From Leifsonia sp. Root4 (lineage in GTDB: Bacteria; Actinomycetota; Actinomycetes; Actinomycetales; Microbacteriaceae): 64,000 nt of DNA. Made by a program: the position numbers and the translations under genes. Where the stretch lies: the NCBI RefSeq assembly GCF_001425085.1, contig NZ_LMDN01000003.1:714341-778340 (forward strand), read 5' to 3'. Every line of letters starts with the position of its first letter. The first letter of the stretch is position 1. Shown here one piece after another: positions 19,644-27,919 of this stretch. The notes below the pieces were generated by a model. It was not told the origin of the DNA. It saw only the letters and a list, made by a program, of their open reading frames with translations, and did no database searches.

Positions 19644-22322
19644 CTAGTGCGCCGCGCTGTCCCAGTTGGCGCCGTGGCCCATCTGGACGTCGAGCGGCAC
19701 GAGCAGCTCTGCCGCTCCCCCCATGCCATCGCGCACAATCTTCTCCAACGCATCGGCTTCACCGGGCGCGACCTCGAAGATCAACTCATCGTGTACCTGC
19801 AACAGCATGCGTGAACGCAGCTCCTGGGTGACGATCTCGTTCTCGATGGTGATCATGGCGCGCTTCATGATGTCGGCGGCCGATCCCTGGATGGGCGAGT
19901 TGAGCGCCTGGCGTTCCGCAGCCTCACGGTGCACCCGGTTCGGGCTGGCGAGGTCGGGGAACGGGCGTCGCCGGCCGAAGAGGGTCGTGGTGTAGCCGTC
20001 GACCTTGGCCTGCTCGACGACGTGACGGAGGTAGTCGCGCACGGCGCCGAAACGGCTGAAGTAGTCGGTCATGAGTTGCTTGGCTTCTGCCGTGTCGATG
20101 CGCAGTTGCTTGGAGAGGCCGAAGGCGCTGAGCCCGTAGGCGAGGCCGTACGACATGGCCTTGACCTTGTTGCGCATAGCCGGGGTGACGTCTTCCGGTT
20201 CGACGCCGAAGATGCGCGCGCCGACGAAGCGGTGCAGGTCTTCTCCGACGTTGAACGCCTCGATCAGCCCGGCGTCCTCGGAGAGGTGCGCCATGATGCG
20301 CATCTCGATCTGCGAGTAGTCGGCGGTGAGCAGCGTCTCATAGCCGTCGCCGACATGGAAGGCGGCGCGGATGCGGCGGCCGTCTTCCGTGCGGACGGGG
20401 ATGTTCTGCAGATTGGGGTCGTTCGACGCGATACGCCCCGTCGCCGTGCCGACCTGCACATAGTTGGTGTGGATCCGGCCGGTCTCGTCGATGGACTTGT
20501 CGAGCGTCTCGACGATCTGACGCAACTTCGTCGCGTCACGGTGCTCGAGGAGCAGCCCCAGGAAGGGGTGCGGGTTGCTCTGCTGCAGATCGGCGAGGGC
20601 GCCGGCATCCGTCGAGAAGCCGGTCTTGGTCGCGCGTGTCTTCGGCATGCCCAGCTCGGTGAAGAGCACCTCCTGCAGCTGCTTGGGCGAACCGAGGTTG
20701 ACCTCACGCCCGATCTCGGCGAAGGCCTTCTCGGCGATTCTCGCCGCGGTCTCCCCCAGCTCGCTGGAGAGGGCGGCGAGTTCGTCGTGGCTGACCGCGA
20801 CGCCGCGCAGTTCCATCTCGACGAGCACGGCCAGCGTGGGCATCTCGATGGTCTCAAGCACGCTGCGCGAGCCCTCGTCGAGCTGGGCCACGACGACCGG
20901 GGCCACCCGGAGCGCGTACCAGGCGTCGACGGGGGCGCCGGAGGGCACAGCGTCGTCTGGCACGAGCTGGTTGAGATCGGGTTGTGGAACGGTCTCATCG
21001 AGGTGGCGGGAGACGAGGTCGGAGAGGGTCTTCTCCTGCCCGCCCGGTCGCAACAGCCAGCCGGCAACGAGGGCGTCGACAGCGAGACCGTCGAAGGCGA
21101 GACCGGCGCGGCGGATCGCCTTCAGCTGGGACTTCGCGCCGCACATGATCTTCGGCGCATCACTGGCGAGCCATTCCTCGAATGGCTCGTAGTCGCTGCG
21201 GCCGGTGATCCAGGGCAGGATCACCGCCTCGGTCTCGCTGGCAACGCCGAACCCGATGGGCAGGCCGTCGATGATCTCGACGCTCAGGCCGAGCCCACCC
21301 GGGTGGGTGGCGGTGACGCGGTTCAGCCAGCCACGCAGCTCCTCGTCGAGCAGCGTTTGGGCCGTCGGGGTCGCCGGGATGTCAATGACAACGGCATCCG
21401 GCTCGGCGCCGGCCACGGCCTCAGCGCCCTCGGCGAGCTCCTGCTTGAGAACCCGGTCGAGCAGGGTGCGGAACTCGAGGCGGGCGAAGATGTCGCGAAC
21501 GGCCTGCTCGTCGATCGGACCACGCTCGAGCTCCGGAACCGCGACAGGCAGTTCGAGGTCGGTGACGAGTCGGTTGAGCCGACGGTTGCGGATCGCGTTC
21601 TCTTTCTGCTCGCGCAGATTGTTTCCGACGACACCCTTGATCTCGTCGGCGTGTTCGAGGATGCCGTCGAGGCTGCCATAGAGGCCGAGCCACTTGACGG
21701 CGGTCTTCTCGCCGACCTTGCTGATGCCGATCAGGTTGTCGCTGGACTCACCGACGAGCGCCGCGACATCGGGGTACTGCTCCGGGCGGATGCCGTAGCG
21801 CTCCACGACGGCGGCCGGGTCGTACCGCTTCAGCTGTGAGACGCCCTGGGTGTTGGGGTAGAGCAGGGTGACGTCATCGTTGACGAGCTGGATGCTGTCA
21901 CGGTCGCCGGAGACGACGAGCACACGGTAGCCCTCCTCCGTGCCGCGCACGGAGAGGGTGGCCAGGATGTCGTCGGCCTCGAAGTCTTCCTTCGTGATCG
22001 TGACGATGTTCATCGCGGCGAGAGCCTCCTGCAGCAGCGGGATCTGGCCGATGAACTCGGACGGGGTCTCGCCTCGCGTTCCCTTGTACTCGGGGTACTC
22101 CCGGGTGCGGAACGAGAACCGGGAGATGTCGAAGGCGACGGCGATGTGCGTCGGCTTCTCATTCTTCAACAGGTTCAACAGCATCGAGATGAAGCCGTGG
22201 ATGGCATTGGTGTGCTGCCCGTCCCTGGTCTGAAAACTATCGACCGGCAGGGCGTAGAACGCCCGGAACGCCAGCGAATGGCCGTCAATGATGAGGAGGG
22301 TAGGCTTTTCTGAATCCGACAC
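19644..22322 (-). CDS. polA: DNA polymerase I
   Basis: Repair and Okazaki-processing polymerase. The 892-residue protein has an N-terminal 5'-3' exonuclease (LIIDGHSLAFRAFYALP near residue 10, DFEADDILATL and VVSGDRDSIQLV near 115-145), a central 3'-5' exonuclease-like region near 310-480 lacking the DxE catalytic pair, and a C-terminal polymerase domain (ADYSQIEMRIMAHLSED, RNKVKAMSYGLAYGLS, LLQVHDELIFEV). The frame has a GTG at 22328 and another at 22322. The second is chosen because a TAGGCT box lies exactly 6 nt upstream of it, while the first GTG abuts the box. Confidence 0.96.
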   Translation of the reverse strand: MSDSEKPTLLIIDGHSLAFRAFYALPVDSFQTRDGQHTNAIHGFISMLLNLLKNEKPTHIAVAFDISRFSFRTREYPEYKGTRGETPSEFIGQIPLLQEALAAMNIVTITKEDFEADDILATLSVRGTEEGYRVLVVSGDRDSIQLVNDDVTLLYPNTQGVSQLKRYDPAAVVERYGIRPEQYPDVAALVGESSDNLIGISKVGEKTAVKWLGLYGSLDGILEHADEIKGVVGNNLREQKENAIRNRRLNRLVTDLELPVAVPELERGPIDEQAVRDIFARLEFRTLLDRVLKQELAEGAEAVAGAEPDAVVIDIPATPTAQTLLDEELRGWLNRVTATHPGGLGLSVEIIDGLPIGFGVASETEAVILPWITGRSDYEPFEEWLASDAPKIMCGAKSQLKAIRRAGLAFDGLAVDALVAGWLLRPGGQEKTLSDLVSRHLDETVPQPDLNQLVPDDAVPSGAPVDAWYALRVAPVVVAQLDEGSRSVLETIEMPTLAVLVEMELRGVAVSHDELAALSSELGETAARIAEKAFAEIGREVNLGSPKQLQEVLFTELGMPKTRATKTGFSTDAGALADLQQSNPHPFLGLLLEHRDATKLRQIVETLDKSIDETGRIHTNYVQVGTATGRIASNDPNLQNIPVRTEDGRRIRAAFHVGDGYETLLTADYSQIEMRIMAHLSEDAGLIEAFNVGEDLHRFVGARIFGVEPEDVTPAMRNKVKAMSYGLAYGLSAFGLSKQLRIDTAEAKQLMTDYFSRFGAVRDYLRHVVEQAKVDGYTTTLFGRRRPFPDLASPNRVHREAAERQALNSPIQGSAADIMKRAMITIENEIVTQELRSRMLLQVHDELIFEVAPGEADALEKIVRDGMGGAAELLVPLDVQMGHGANWDSAAH

Positions 22323-22328
22323 AGACAC

Positions 22329-22334
22329 AGCCTA
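22329..22334 (-). promoter_or_regulatory. leaderless -10 element of polA
   Basis: TAGGCT immediately followed by GTGTCT and then GTG. Given the N6 rule seen at uvrA, uvrB and coaE, transcription would start at the second GTG, which sets the polA start at 22322. Confidence 0.5.
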
Positions 22335-22392
22335 CAAGCCGCCGCCGACAGGCATCAGGCTTGACCCGCGCTGGCCGAAATCAAAGGTGACC

Positions 22393-22818
22393 ATGACACA
22401 GACGACCCAAGACGCCCTCGACTGGGTGTTGCAGCGCGGAATCGGTGCCCTCGCCGAGAAGATGGGCATCGAGTTCACCGAGTTCAGCGTCGAGCGGGCC
22501 GTCGGCCGCATGCCCGTCGAGGGCAACACGCAGCCGGCGATGTTGTTGCACGGCGGTGCCTACGTCGTGCTCGGCGAGTCGCTCGGTTCCATGGCGGCGA
22601 ACCTTTGGGCCGGGGCGGGCCGCCTGGCCGTCGGCATCGAGATCAATGCGACGCACACCCGCTCGGCCACCTCCGGTTTCGTCACGGGCGTGTGCACGCC
22701 GATCCACCTCGGACGCACGCTGACGACGCACGAGATCGCTGTAAGCGACGAGCAGGGTCGCCGCTGCTCCACGATCCGCATCACGAACCTCATCAAGGAG
22801 CTGCCGCAGCAGGCCTAG
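22393..22818 (+). CDS. PaaI-type hotdog-fold thioesterase
   Basis: A 141-residue single-domain thioesterase of the PaaI/TIGR00369 type. The hallmark is MLLHGGAYVVLGESLGSMAAN near residue 50, where the HGG and the downstream acidic residue form the acyl-CoA thioesterase site, preceded by the MGIEFTEFSVERAVGRMPV strand. In several actinobacteria such a gene lies beside polA or the menaquinone pathway, but no substrate can be assigned here. The ATG at 22393 follows AAAGGTGACC; upstream codons are antisense to polA. It converges on the pdtaR-like gene, with a strong terminator between them. Confidence 0.88.
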   Translation: MTQTTQDALDWVLQRGIGALAEKMGIEFTEFSVERAVGRMPVEGNTQPAMLLHGGAYVVLGESLGSMAANLWAGAGRLAVGIEINATHTRSATSGFVTGVCTPIHLGRTLTTHEIAVSDEQGRRCSTIRITNLIKELPQQA

Positions 22819-22837
22819 CCGATCCGGGGTTAACGAA

Positions 22838-22870
22838 CGAAGAGCGGATGCCATCGGCATCCGCTCTTCG
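22838..22870. terminator. bidirectional terminator between convergent genes
   Basis: A perfect 15-bp inverted repeat, CGAAGAGCGGATGCC / GGCATCCGCTCTTCG, with a 3-nt loop lies in the 78-bp space between the thioesterase stop (plus strand) and the regulator stop (minus strand). It can fold equally on either strand. Confidence 0.85.
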
Positions 22871-22896
22871 CGTGAAAGTCGTGTTGCTCGGCGCCG

Positions 22897-23502
22897 TTAC
22901 TTCTTGGCGCTGAGCTGCTCGATGATCGCCTGTGCGACGTCGTGCATGGTGAGGCGGCGATCCATGGACGCCTTCTGGATCCAGCGGAACGCCTCGGGCT
23001 CGGTGAGGCCCATCTTCTCGTTGAGCAGGCCCTTGGCGCGGTCGACGAGCTTGCGGGTCTCGAAGCGCTCGACGAGGTCGGTGACCTCGGCCTCGAGGGC
23101 GATGATCTGGGCGTAGCGGGCCAGGGCGATCTCGATCGCCGGCAGCAGGTCGTTCGGCGTGAACGGCTTGACGACGTAAGCCAGGGCTCCGGCCTCCGTC
23201 GCGCGCTCGACGAGCTCCTTCTGGCTGAACGCGGTCAGCAGGACGACGGGCGCGATGTGGCCCTTGCTCAGGCGCTCGGCCGCGGAGATACCGTCGAGCT
23301 GGGGCATCTTGACGTCCATGATGACGAGGTCAGGGCGCAGTTCGGTTGCCAGTGCGACCGCGGTCTCACCATCACCGGCCTCGCCTACGACCTCGAAACC
23401 GTTGTCACGCAGAATCTCGACGATGTCGAGACGAATCAGGGACTCGTCCTCTGCGACGACGACGCGGCGGGGCGGAGCTGGGGTGTTGTCTGTGTCGGTC
23501 AC
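22897..23502 (-). CDS. pdtaR: ANTAR-domain response regulator (PdtaR-like)
   Basis: A 201-residue two-domain regulator. The REC domain occupies about residues 13-130, with the phosphoacceptor in LVIMDVKMPQLDG near 60 and switch residues LLTAFSQ and VVKPF. An ANTAR RNA-binding domain at 140-198 (ERFETRKLVDRAKGLLNEKMGLTEPEAFRWIQ) would bind dual-hexaloop RNA to prevent termination. The layout matches mycobacterial PdtaR (Rv1626), partner of the kinase PdtaS, which is not in the window. The GTG at 23502 was chosen because upstream codons run through the tRNA gene. A TACCGT box 12 nt before it suggests a very short leader. Confidence 0.9.
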   Translation of the reverse strand: MTDTDNTPAPPRRVVVAEDESLIRLDIVEILRDNGFEVVGEAGDGETAVALATELRPDLVIMDVKMPQLDGISAAERLSKGHIAPVVLLTAFSQKELVERATEAGALAYVVKPFTPNDLLPAIEIALARYAQIIALEAEVTDLVERFETRKLVDRAKGLLNEKMGLTEPEAFRWIQKASMDRRLTMHDVAQAIIEQLSAKK

Positions 23503-23514
23503 GGGTTCAAGCTT

Positions 23515-23524
23515 ACGGTATTCT
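23515..23524. promoter_or_regulatory. overlapping divergent -10 boxes for pdtaR and tRNA-Leu
   Basis: The plus strand reads ACGGTATTCT. TATTCT (23519-23524) fits a -10 for the tRNA at 23541, and its partly overlapping complement TACCGT (23520-23515) fits a -10 for pdtaR on the minus strand. The intergenic space is only 38 bp, so the two promoters would compete or share a site. Confidence 0.4.
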
Positions 23525-23540
23525 GATCGAGGTCTTGTGC

Positions 23541-23621
23541 GCCGGTGTGGCGGAATGGCAGACGCGGAGCACTCAAAATGCTTTGTCGAGAGACGTGTGG
23601 GTTCGAGTCCCACCACCGGCA
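23541..23621 (+). tRNA. tRNA-Leu (anticodon CAA)
   Basis: Class II tRNA with a long variable arm. The acceptor arms are GCCGGTG and CACCGGC with discriminator A at 23621. The D-arm contains GGCGGAATGGCAGACGC, and the anticodon stem AGCA/TGCT encloses the loop CTCAAAA, giving anticodon CAA, which reads UUG. The variable arm is TTGTCGAGAGACGT, and the T-arm is GTGGG-TTCGAGT-CCCAC. CCA is not encoded. UUG is a rare Leu codon in a high-GC genome, which fits a single specialised tRNA. Confidence 0.96.
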
Positions 23622-23660
23622 CAATACAAATTTCACCCTGTCACGGCCGGGCCCTGCCCG

Positions 23661-24950
23661 CTAGAACGGCGGCGGATCCGGGTACGTCGATTCGCCCGCC
23701 GGCGGTCGGTCCGGCCGAGTATCGAGCGGCGGGCCCGCTCGTGCGCCGCGGGTGCAGCCGATCGTGCTGGCCGGGGCTGTCACGACGCCGTGCCCCGTCG
23801 GCGAGAGCCGTCGAAGTGTGCCGTCATCGCCCTGCCAAGCACGCCAGCGGACATGAGGCTGACGTTCCGGTGGTGCGGTGAGGCCCGGGAACAGTTCGCG
23901 CATGCGGCGCGGGTGAGGATCCAGTGCCAGCGGGGTGCCTTCAGCAGGGTCGACGAGCACACGACGGAACGTCTTCGCTTGGATTGCGAGGCCGCGCGCG
24001 ACGTCGGCGGGAATCGAACCGTAGCCGTGGAGCACGGCCGGCTCATCCGACTGCCCGATGAGGCTGTGCACCCCTATGGTGATCTGCGGCACAGCAACGA
24101 AGACCTCAGGACTGCTGAACGCCAGCGCCGGCATCGCGGTCGCCGGGGTGCCGTCGATGAGTGTTGGCGCCGGCCGGCCGAGCAGCAACTCCACGGCGAC
24201 GTCGGCCTCGAGCTGCGCGTGGGTGCTCGATGCGGAGATCGCCGCGAGTCGCTCGTGGTCGTCCGCATCGGCGGCGTCAGCGGCATCTCGCTCCGCCTGA
24301 TCGGCCAGGTGGCTGACGCGCTCAGCAACCGACCACGCCTTGTCTGCCTCCAGGTAGAGCTTCAGCCAGGCCATGCCGTCCTCGGCTGGCTCGAACACGA
24401 CGCGGCGTTCTGCGCGGCTGTGCGCGGCACGCACCGCCAGCGCTTCCGGGCTGATCCGCTCCTGGAGTCGTCTCACGCTCTGCCGGAACTGTGTCGGAGA
24501 TTGGACGCGGGCCTTCGGGAGTGCAGCTGCCTCAAAGCTCGCGTGCAGCTCCGGCGGCAGGGTGACCGTTCCGGCGAGGAACTCACGCGCGTGCCGCTGG
24601 CTGATGTCTCCGGAGGCGAGCGCGATCAGCGTGCTCGGAAAGACATTGACGAGTTGTTGGGCCTCATACATCAACGAGTGCAGAGTGCGTTCGTGCATAC
24701 GAAGAACGAGAGCGATCTCGGCGATCAGGCTGCGCCGGGCGAATTCCTCGTCCAGTGAGCGCCGCCCGCCCAGTGGGTCGGCGATCGCACGAGCCCGCCG
24801 TCTGGCCGCCTCGATCACACGGTACGTTTCGGCCTGTGCATAGCCGAGGTATGCGTTGGCCTCCCCCAGCTCGAAGAGGAACTCGCCGAGCACGGGGTCG
24901 CCGGATATGGCATCCTGCCCACTCGGCTGGCCCTCGACGACGTCGTCCAT
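23661..24950 (-). CDS. DUF222 protein with HNH motif missing
   Basis: A 429-residue protein with a DUF222 (13E12-type) domain over about residues 20-340: ANAYLGYAQAETYRVIEAARRR, VFPSTLIALASGDISQRHAREF and RRVLVDPAEGTPLALDP. In the family this is followed by an HNH nuclease with RFPGC, DxDHxxxW and LCxxHHxxKH motifs. Here the sequence runs from ALDPHPRRMRELFPGL straight to LSPTGHGVVTAPAST, a typical post-HNH tail, so the catalytic core appears deleted in frame. It is probably nuclease-dead or a relic. The start is taken at the first ATG; no Shine-Dalgarno is visible. It lies between tRNA-Leu and the divergent epoxide hydrolase. Confidence 0.8.
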   Translation of the reverse strand: MDDVVEGQPSGQDAISGDPVLGEFLFELGEANAYLGYAQAETYRVIEAARRRARAIADPLGGRRSLDEEFARRSLIAEIALVLRMHERTLHSLMYEAQQLVNVFPSTLIALASGDISQRHAREFLAGTVTLPPELHASFEAAALPKARVQSPTQFRQSVRRLQERISPEALAVRAAHSRAERRVVFEPAEDGMAWLKLYLEADKAWSVAERVSHLADQAERDAADAADADDHERLAAISASSTHAQLEADVAVELLLGRPAPTLIDGTPATAMPALAFSSPEVFVAVPQITIGVHSLIGQSDEPAVLHGYGSIPADVARGLAIQAKTFRRVLVDPAEGTPLALDPHPRRMRELFPGLTAPPERQPHVRWRAWQGDDGTLRRLSPTGHGVVTAPASTIGCTRGARAGPPLDTRPDRPPAGESTYPDPPPF

Positions 24951-25038
24951 GACTTGAGCATCGCATCGACCACCGACACGGCTTTGTGCGCGTGAGGTTT
25001 GAGCGATGCCGGGCTGGGGCGATGTCGGGGACCGCGTG

Positions 25039-25044
25039 TAGCGT
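25039..25044 (+). promoter_or_regulatory. leaderless -10 element of the epoxide hydrolase gene
   Basis: TAGCGT followed by a 7-nt CGGGGAG and the ATG at 25052. The GGGGAG abuts the start codon and is too close to act as a ribosome site, so a leaderless transcript is more likely. Confidence 0.5.
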
Positions 25045-25051
25045 CGGGGAG

Positions 25052-26218
25052 ATGGAAGACGTGCGCGACTTCACCATCAGCATCCCGGATGCCACGCTGC
25101 TCGATCTGCGTGAGCGACTCGAGCGCACGCGTTTCGCGCGGCCGATCGGCTCCGAGTGGGATGGCGGAACCGACCCGGAGTATCTCGCCCGCTTCGTCTC
25201 GTCCTGGGCACGCGATTACGACTGGCGAAACAGCGAAGCGACCCTGAACCGCTTGCCGCAGAGGCTCGTCCGCGTGTCGGGCACCGACATTCACGTCATC
25301 CACGTCGGTGCACGGCCGACATCAGATCAAGCGCCTGCACTCCCCCTGATCCTCACTCACGGCTGGCCGAGCTCCTTCTTCGAGTTCCTCCCCGTGATCG
25401 GCCCGCTGACCGATCCCGCGGCGCACGGTGGTGACGCGGCGGACGCCTTCGACGTCATCATCCCCTCGCTCCCCGGGTTCGGCTTCTCGTCTCGACTCGC
25501 AGCGGGCCCAACGGAGCCATCGCGGATCGCCGAGCTCTGGGTCGAACTCATGGACAAGCTCGGCTACGGCCGCTTCGGCGCCTACGGCGGCGACATCGGA
25601 TCGCACGTCACCAACTTCCTCGGAGCCAGGCACGCCGATCGCATGATCGGCGTGTTCACGCACCACCCGAACCTGCACCCGGACATCGACCCGGCGGTCC
25701 CCCTGTCGCCCGCCGAGGAGCGCTACCTCCGGCAGCGCGGCGAGGATCGCGGTGACACGGATGACAGCTATGCGGCGATACAGGCTGCGCGACCCGACTC
25801 GCTCGCTGCTGGACTCTCCGATTCGCCCTCCGGCCTCGCCGCCTGGTTGATCGAGAAGTACCGCGAATGGAGTGATTGCGATGGACGGCTCGACTCGGCG
25901 ATCGACCGCACGACCCTGATGGACATCATCACCCTGTACTGGGTCACCAACTCAATCAGCAGTTCGTTCCTGCCCTACCGCGACGACGCGGCATCGCCGT
26001 CGCTGCCCCCGGTCACCGCCCCGGCCGGGCTGATTCTCTCACCAGAGGATGCCGCATATCCGCGCGAGTTCGCGGCCAGGACCTACCGCGACATCCGCCT
26101 CTGGCGGGGGCCGGAAGCCGGCGGTCATTTCCTCGCACTCGAACGGCCGGACCGCCTCATCCGAGACCTCCGCGACTTCTATCGACCATTCCGCGCGACG
26201 CTGGCCGAGCGGGGCTAG
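25052..26218 (+). CDS. epoxide hydrolase, alpha/beta-hydrolase with EHN domain
   Basis: A 388-residue protein resembling microsomal-type epoxide hydrolases. An N-terminal EHN domain (FTISIPDATLLDLRERLERTRF...LNRLPQRLVRV, residues 6-85) is followed by an alpha/beta-hydrolase. The oxyanion motif HGWPSSFFEF lies near 108, the nucleophile Asp is in YGGDIGSHV near 178, and the catalytic His in AGGHFLALERPD near 360; a Tyr of the lid probably aligns the epoxide. It would add water to an epoxide of unknown identity. Its TAG stop shares a CTAG tetramer with the stop of the converging acyl-CoA synthetase. Confidence 0.88.
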   Translation: MEDVRDFTISIPDATLLDLRERLERTRFARPIGSEWDGGTDPEYLARFVSSWARDYDWRNSEATLNRLPQRLVRVSGTDIHVIHVGARPTSDQAPALPLILTHGWPSSFFEFLPVIGPLTDPAAHGGDAADAFDVIIPSLPGFGFSSRLAAGPTEPSRIAELWVELMDKLGYGRFGAYGGDIGSHVTNFLGARHADRMIGVFTHHPNLHPDIDPAVPLSPAEERYLRQRGEDRGDTDDSYAAIQAARPDSLAAGLSDSPSGLAAWLIEKYREWSDCDGRLDSAIDRTTLMDIITLYWVTNSISSSFLPYRDDAASPSLPPVTAPAGLILSPEDAAYPREFAARTYRDIRLWRGPEAGGHFLALERPDRLIRDLRDFYRPFRATLAERG

Positions 26219-27789
26219 CGCCCCCGCAGCTCGCGCCGCAGGATCTTTCCGGCGCTCGACTTCGGGATGGCATCGATGAACTCGACAACGCGCACCTTCT
26301 CGTGCGGCGCGACACGACCGGCAACGAACGCGATCACCTCATCGGCGCTGAGCGCAGCACCGGGCTGCAACACGACGAATGCCTTCGGGATCTCCTGGCC
26401 GTCCTCGTCGTCGGCCCCGACGACCGCGGCATCCGCGATGCCGCCGTGCTGCAGCAGGATCGCCTCGAGCACCGCGGGGGCCACCTGATAGCCCTTGTAC
26501 TTGATGAGTTCCTTGAGCCTGTCGACGATGCGGTAAATCCCCTCGGCGTCAACCGTCGCCAGGTCACCGGTGTGCAGCCAGCCGTCCTCGTCGATGGTCG
26601 CGGCCGTCTCGTCCGGCTTGCCGAGGTAGCCTGCCATCACCTGCGGGCCACGCACGAGCAACTCCCCTGGCTCGCTCTGCCCTGCATCCGGCACCACGAC
26701 GTCCTGGCCCGTCTCGGGGCCGATGACGCGCGACTCGGTGTTCGGCAGCGCGAACCCGACGCTCGAGCGGTCGATGTCGGGGCGGGCGAGCGGGATGACG
26801 TGCGTCGCCGGGCTCGCCTCCGTCATGCCGTAGCCCTGCGCGACGATGCACCCGAGCCGCGTCGCGACCGCCTCGGCCAGCGCGCCGTTCAGCGGGGCCG
26901 CCCCCGAGAAGACGACCTTCACGCTGGAGAGGTCGTAGGCGCTGACAACCGGGTGCTTGGCCAGTGCGACGGCGATCGGCGGAGCGATGAAGAGCCAGTT
27001 GCAGCGGTGCTCGCTGGTGATGCGCAGGAACTCCACCAGATCGAAGCGCGGCATCGTGACGAGCACCGCGCGCAGGGTGAGCGCGTAGTTCAGCAGCACG
27101 GTCAGGCCATAGATGTGGAAGAAGGGCAGCACGGCGAGCACCCGCTCGCCCCTCTCGACGCCGATGGCGCCGATGCCCTGCGCGACGTTCGCGACGAGGT
27201 TCGTGTGAGTGAGCATGACGCCCTTGGGACGCCCCGTCGTGCCGGAGGAGTACGGCAGCACGGCGATGTGGGTCGCCGGGTCGAAGCTGATCTCCGGCGC
27301 CGGCTCCCCCGCCGTCAGGAGGTCAGGCAGCGACGGATGACCCTCTGCACCGTCGAGCACGACGATCCGCTCGACTGGGATGCCGGCCTCGGCCGCCGCG
27401 GCGGCCGCACCGGCGAGCAGCGGCGACACCGTGAAGATCCAGCTCGCACCGGAATCCTTCAGCTGGGCGCCGATCTCTTCCGCCGTGTACAGCGAGTTGA
27501 TCGTCGTCACGGTCGCGCCGGAACGCAGAATGCCGTGGAAGACCGAGGCGAACGCCGGGATGTTCGGGCAGAGGAGCCCGATCACGTCACCGAGCACGAC
27601 GCCCCGCGCGGCCAGGGCCCCCGCGATGGCGTTGACGTGGGCGAGCAACTCTCCGAAGGTCGTTTCGGCCCCCGACGCCCCATCGATGATCGCGACGGAG
27701 CCGCGATCCTCCTCACTCAAACCTCCGAACACCGATTCATACACGCTGACCGCCGGAATGTGCACATCGGGCAAGAGGCTTGCTGGCAT
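26215..27789 (-). CDS. AMP-dependent acyl-CoA synthetase (4-coumarate-CoA ligase-like)
   Basis: An ANL-superfamily enzyme of 524 residues that would activate a carboxylic acid as an acyl-AMP and transfer it to CoA. The P-loop-like motif LPYSSGTTGRPKGVMLTH lies near residue 178, A5 QGYGMTEASP near 320, A7 GWLHTGDLA near 400, A8 YRIVDRLKELIKYKGYQV near 415, and the catalytic Lys in PKSSAGKILRREL near 510. It resembles 4CL-type ligases, but the acid cannot be named. The start is ATG 27789 with AAAGGAGACAGCG before it. A TAGCGT box upstream gives a short leader. The neighbouring epoxide hydrolase hints at catabolism, but the genes converge, so no operon. Confidence 0.87.
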   Translation of the reverse strand: MPASLLPDVHIPAVSVYESVFGGLSEEDRGSVAIIDGASGAETTFGELLAHVNAIAGALAARGVVLGDVIGLLCPNIPAFASVFHGILRSGATVTTINSLYTAEEIGAQLKDSGASWIFTVSPLLAGAAAAAAEAGIPVERIVVLDGAEGHPSLPDLLTAGEPAPEISFDPATHIAVLPYSSGTTGRPKGVMLTHTNLVANVAQGIGAIGVERGERVLAVLPFFHIYGLTVLLNYALTLRAVLVTMPRFDLVEFLRITSEHRCNWLFIAPPIAVALAKHPVVSAYDLSSVKVVFSGAAPLNGALAEAVATRLGCIVAQGYGMTEASPATHVIPLARPDIDRSSVGFALPNTESRVIGPETGQDVVVPDAGQSEPGELLVRGPQVMAGYLGKPDETAATIDEDGWLHTGDLATVDAEGIYRIVDRLKELIKYKGYQVAPAVLEAILLQHGGIADAAVVGADDEDGQEIPKAFVVLQPGAALSADEVIAFVAGRVAPHEKVRVVEFIDAIPKSSAGKILRRELRGR

Positions 27790-27825
27790 CGCTGTCTCCT
27801 TTGAGAGTGATGAAGCTGTGCGCAC

Positions 27826-27831
27826 ACGCTA
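27826..27831 (-). promoter_or_regulatory. -10 element of the acyl-CoA synthetase promoter
   Basis: TAGCGT on the minus strand, 36 nt before the start codon. It leaves a leader of about 30 nt that contains the AAAGGAG ribosome site. Confidence 0.45.
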
Positions 27832-27848
27832 TCGTGCGATGCCGGGCA

Positions 27849-27899
27849 TGCGAAAGGCCCGATTGCCTGCGAAAGGCCCGATTACATGCGAAAGGCCCG
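27849..27899. repeat. three tandem copies of a 19-bp unit
   Basis: TGCGAAAGGCCCG occurs at 27849-27861, 27868-27880 and 27887-27899, a constant 19-bp period with variable ATT-linker bases. The third copy forms one arm of the pyk terminator, so all copies could in principle pair with the other arm. Confidence 0.8.
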
Positions 27900-27919
27900 G
27901 CTCTCTCGAACCGGGCCTT
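27892..27919 (-). terminator. pyk terminator
   Basis: AAGGCCCGG and CCGGGCCTT form a 9-bp stem with a 10-nt loop, 13 bp beyond the pyk stop. On the minus strand it is followed by a short TTT. Confidence 0.75.
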
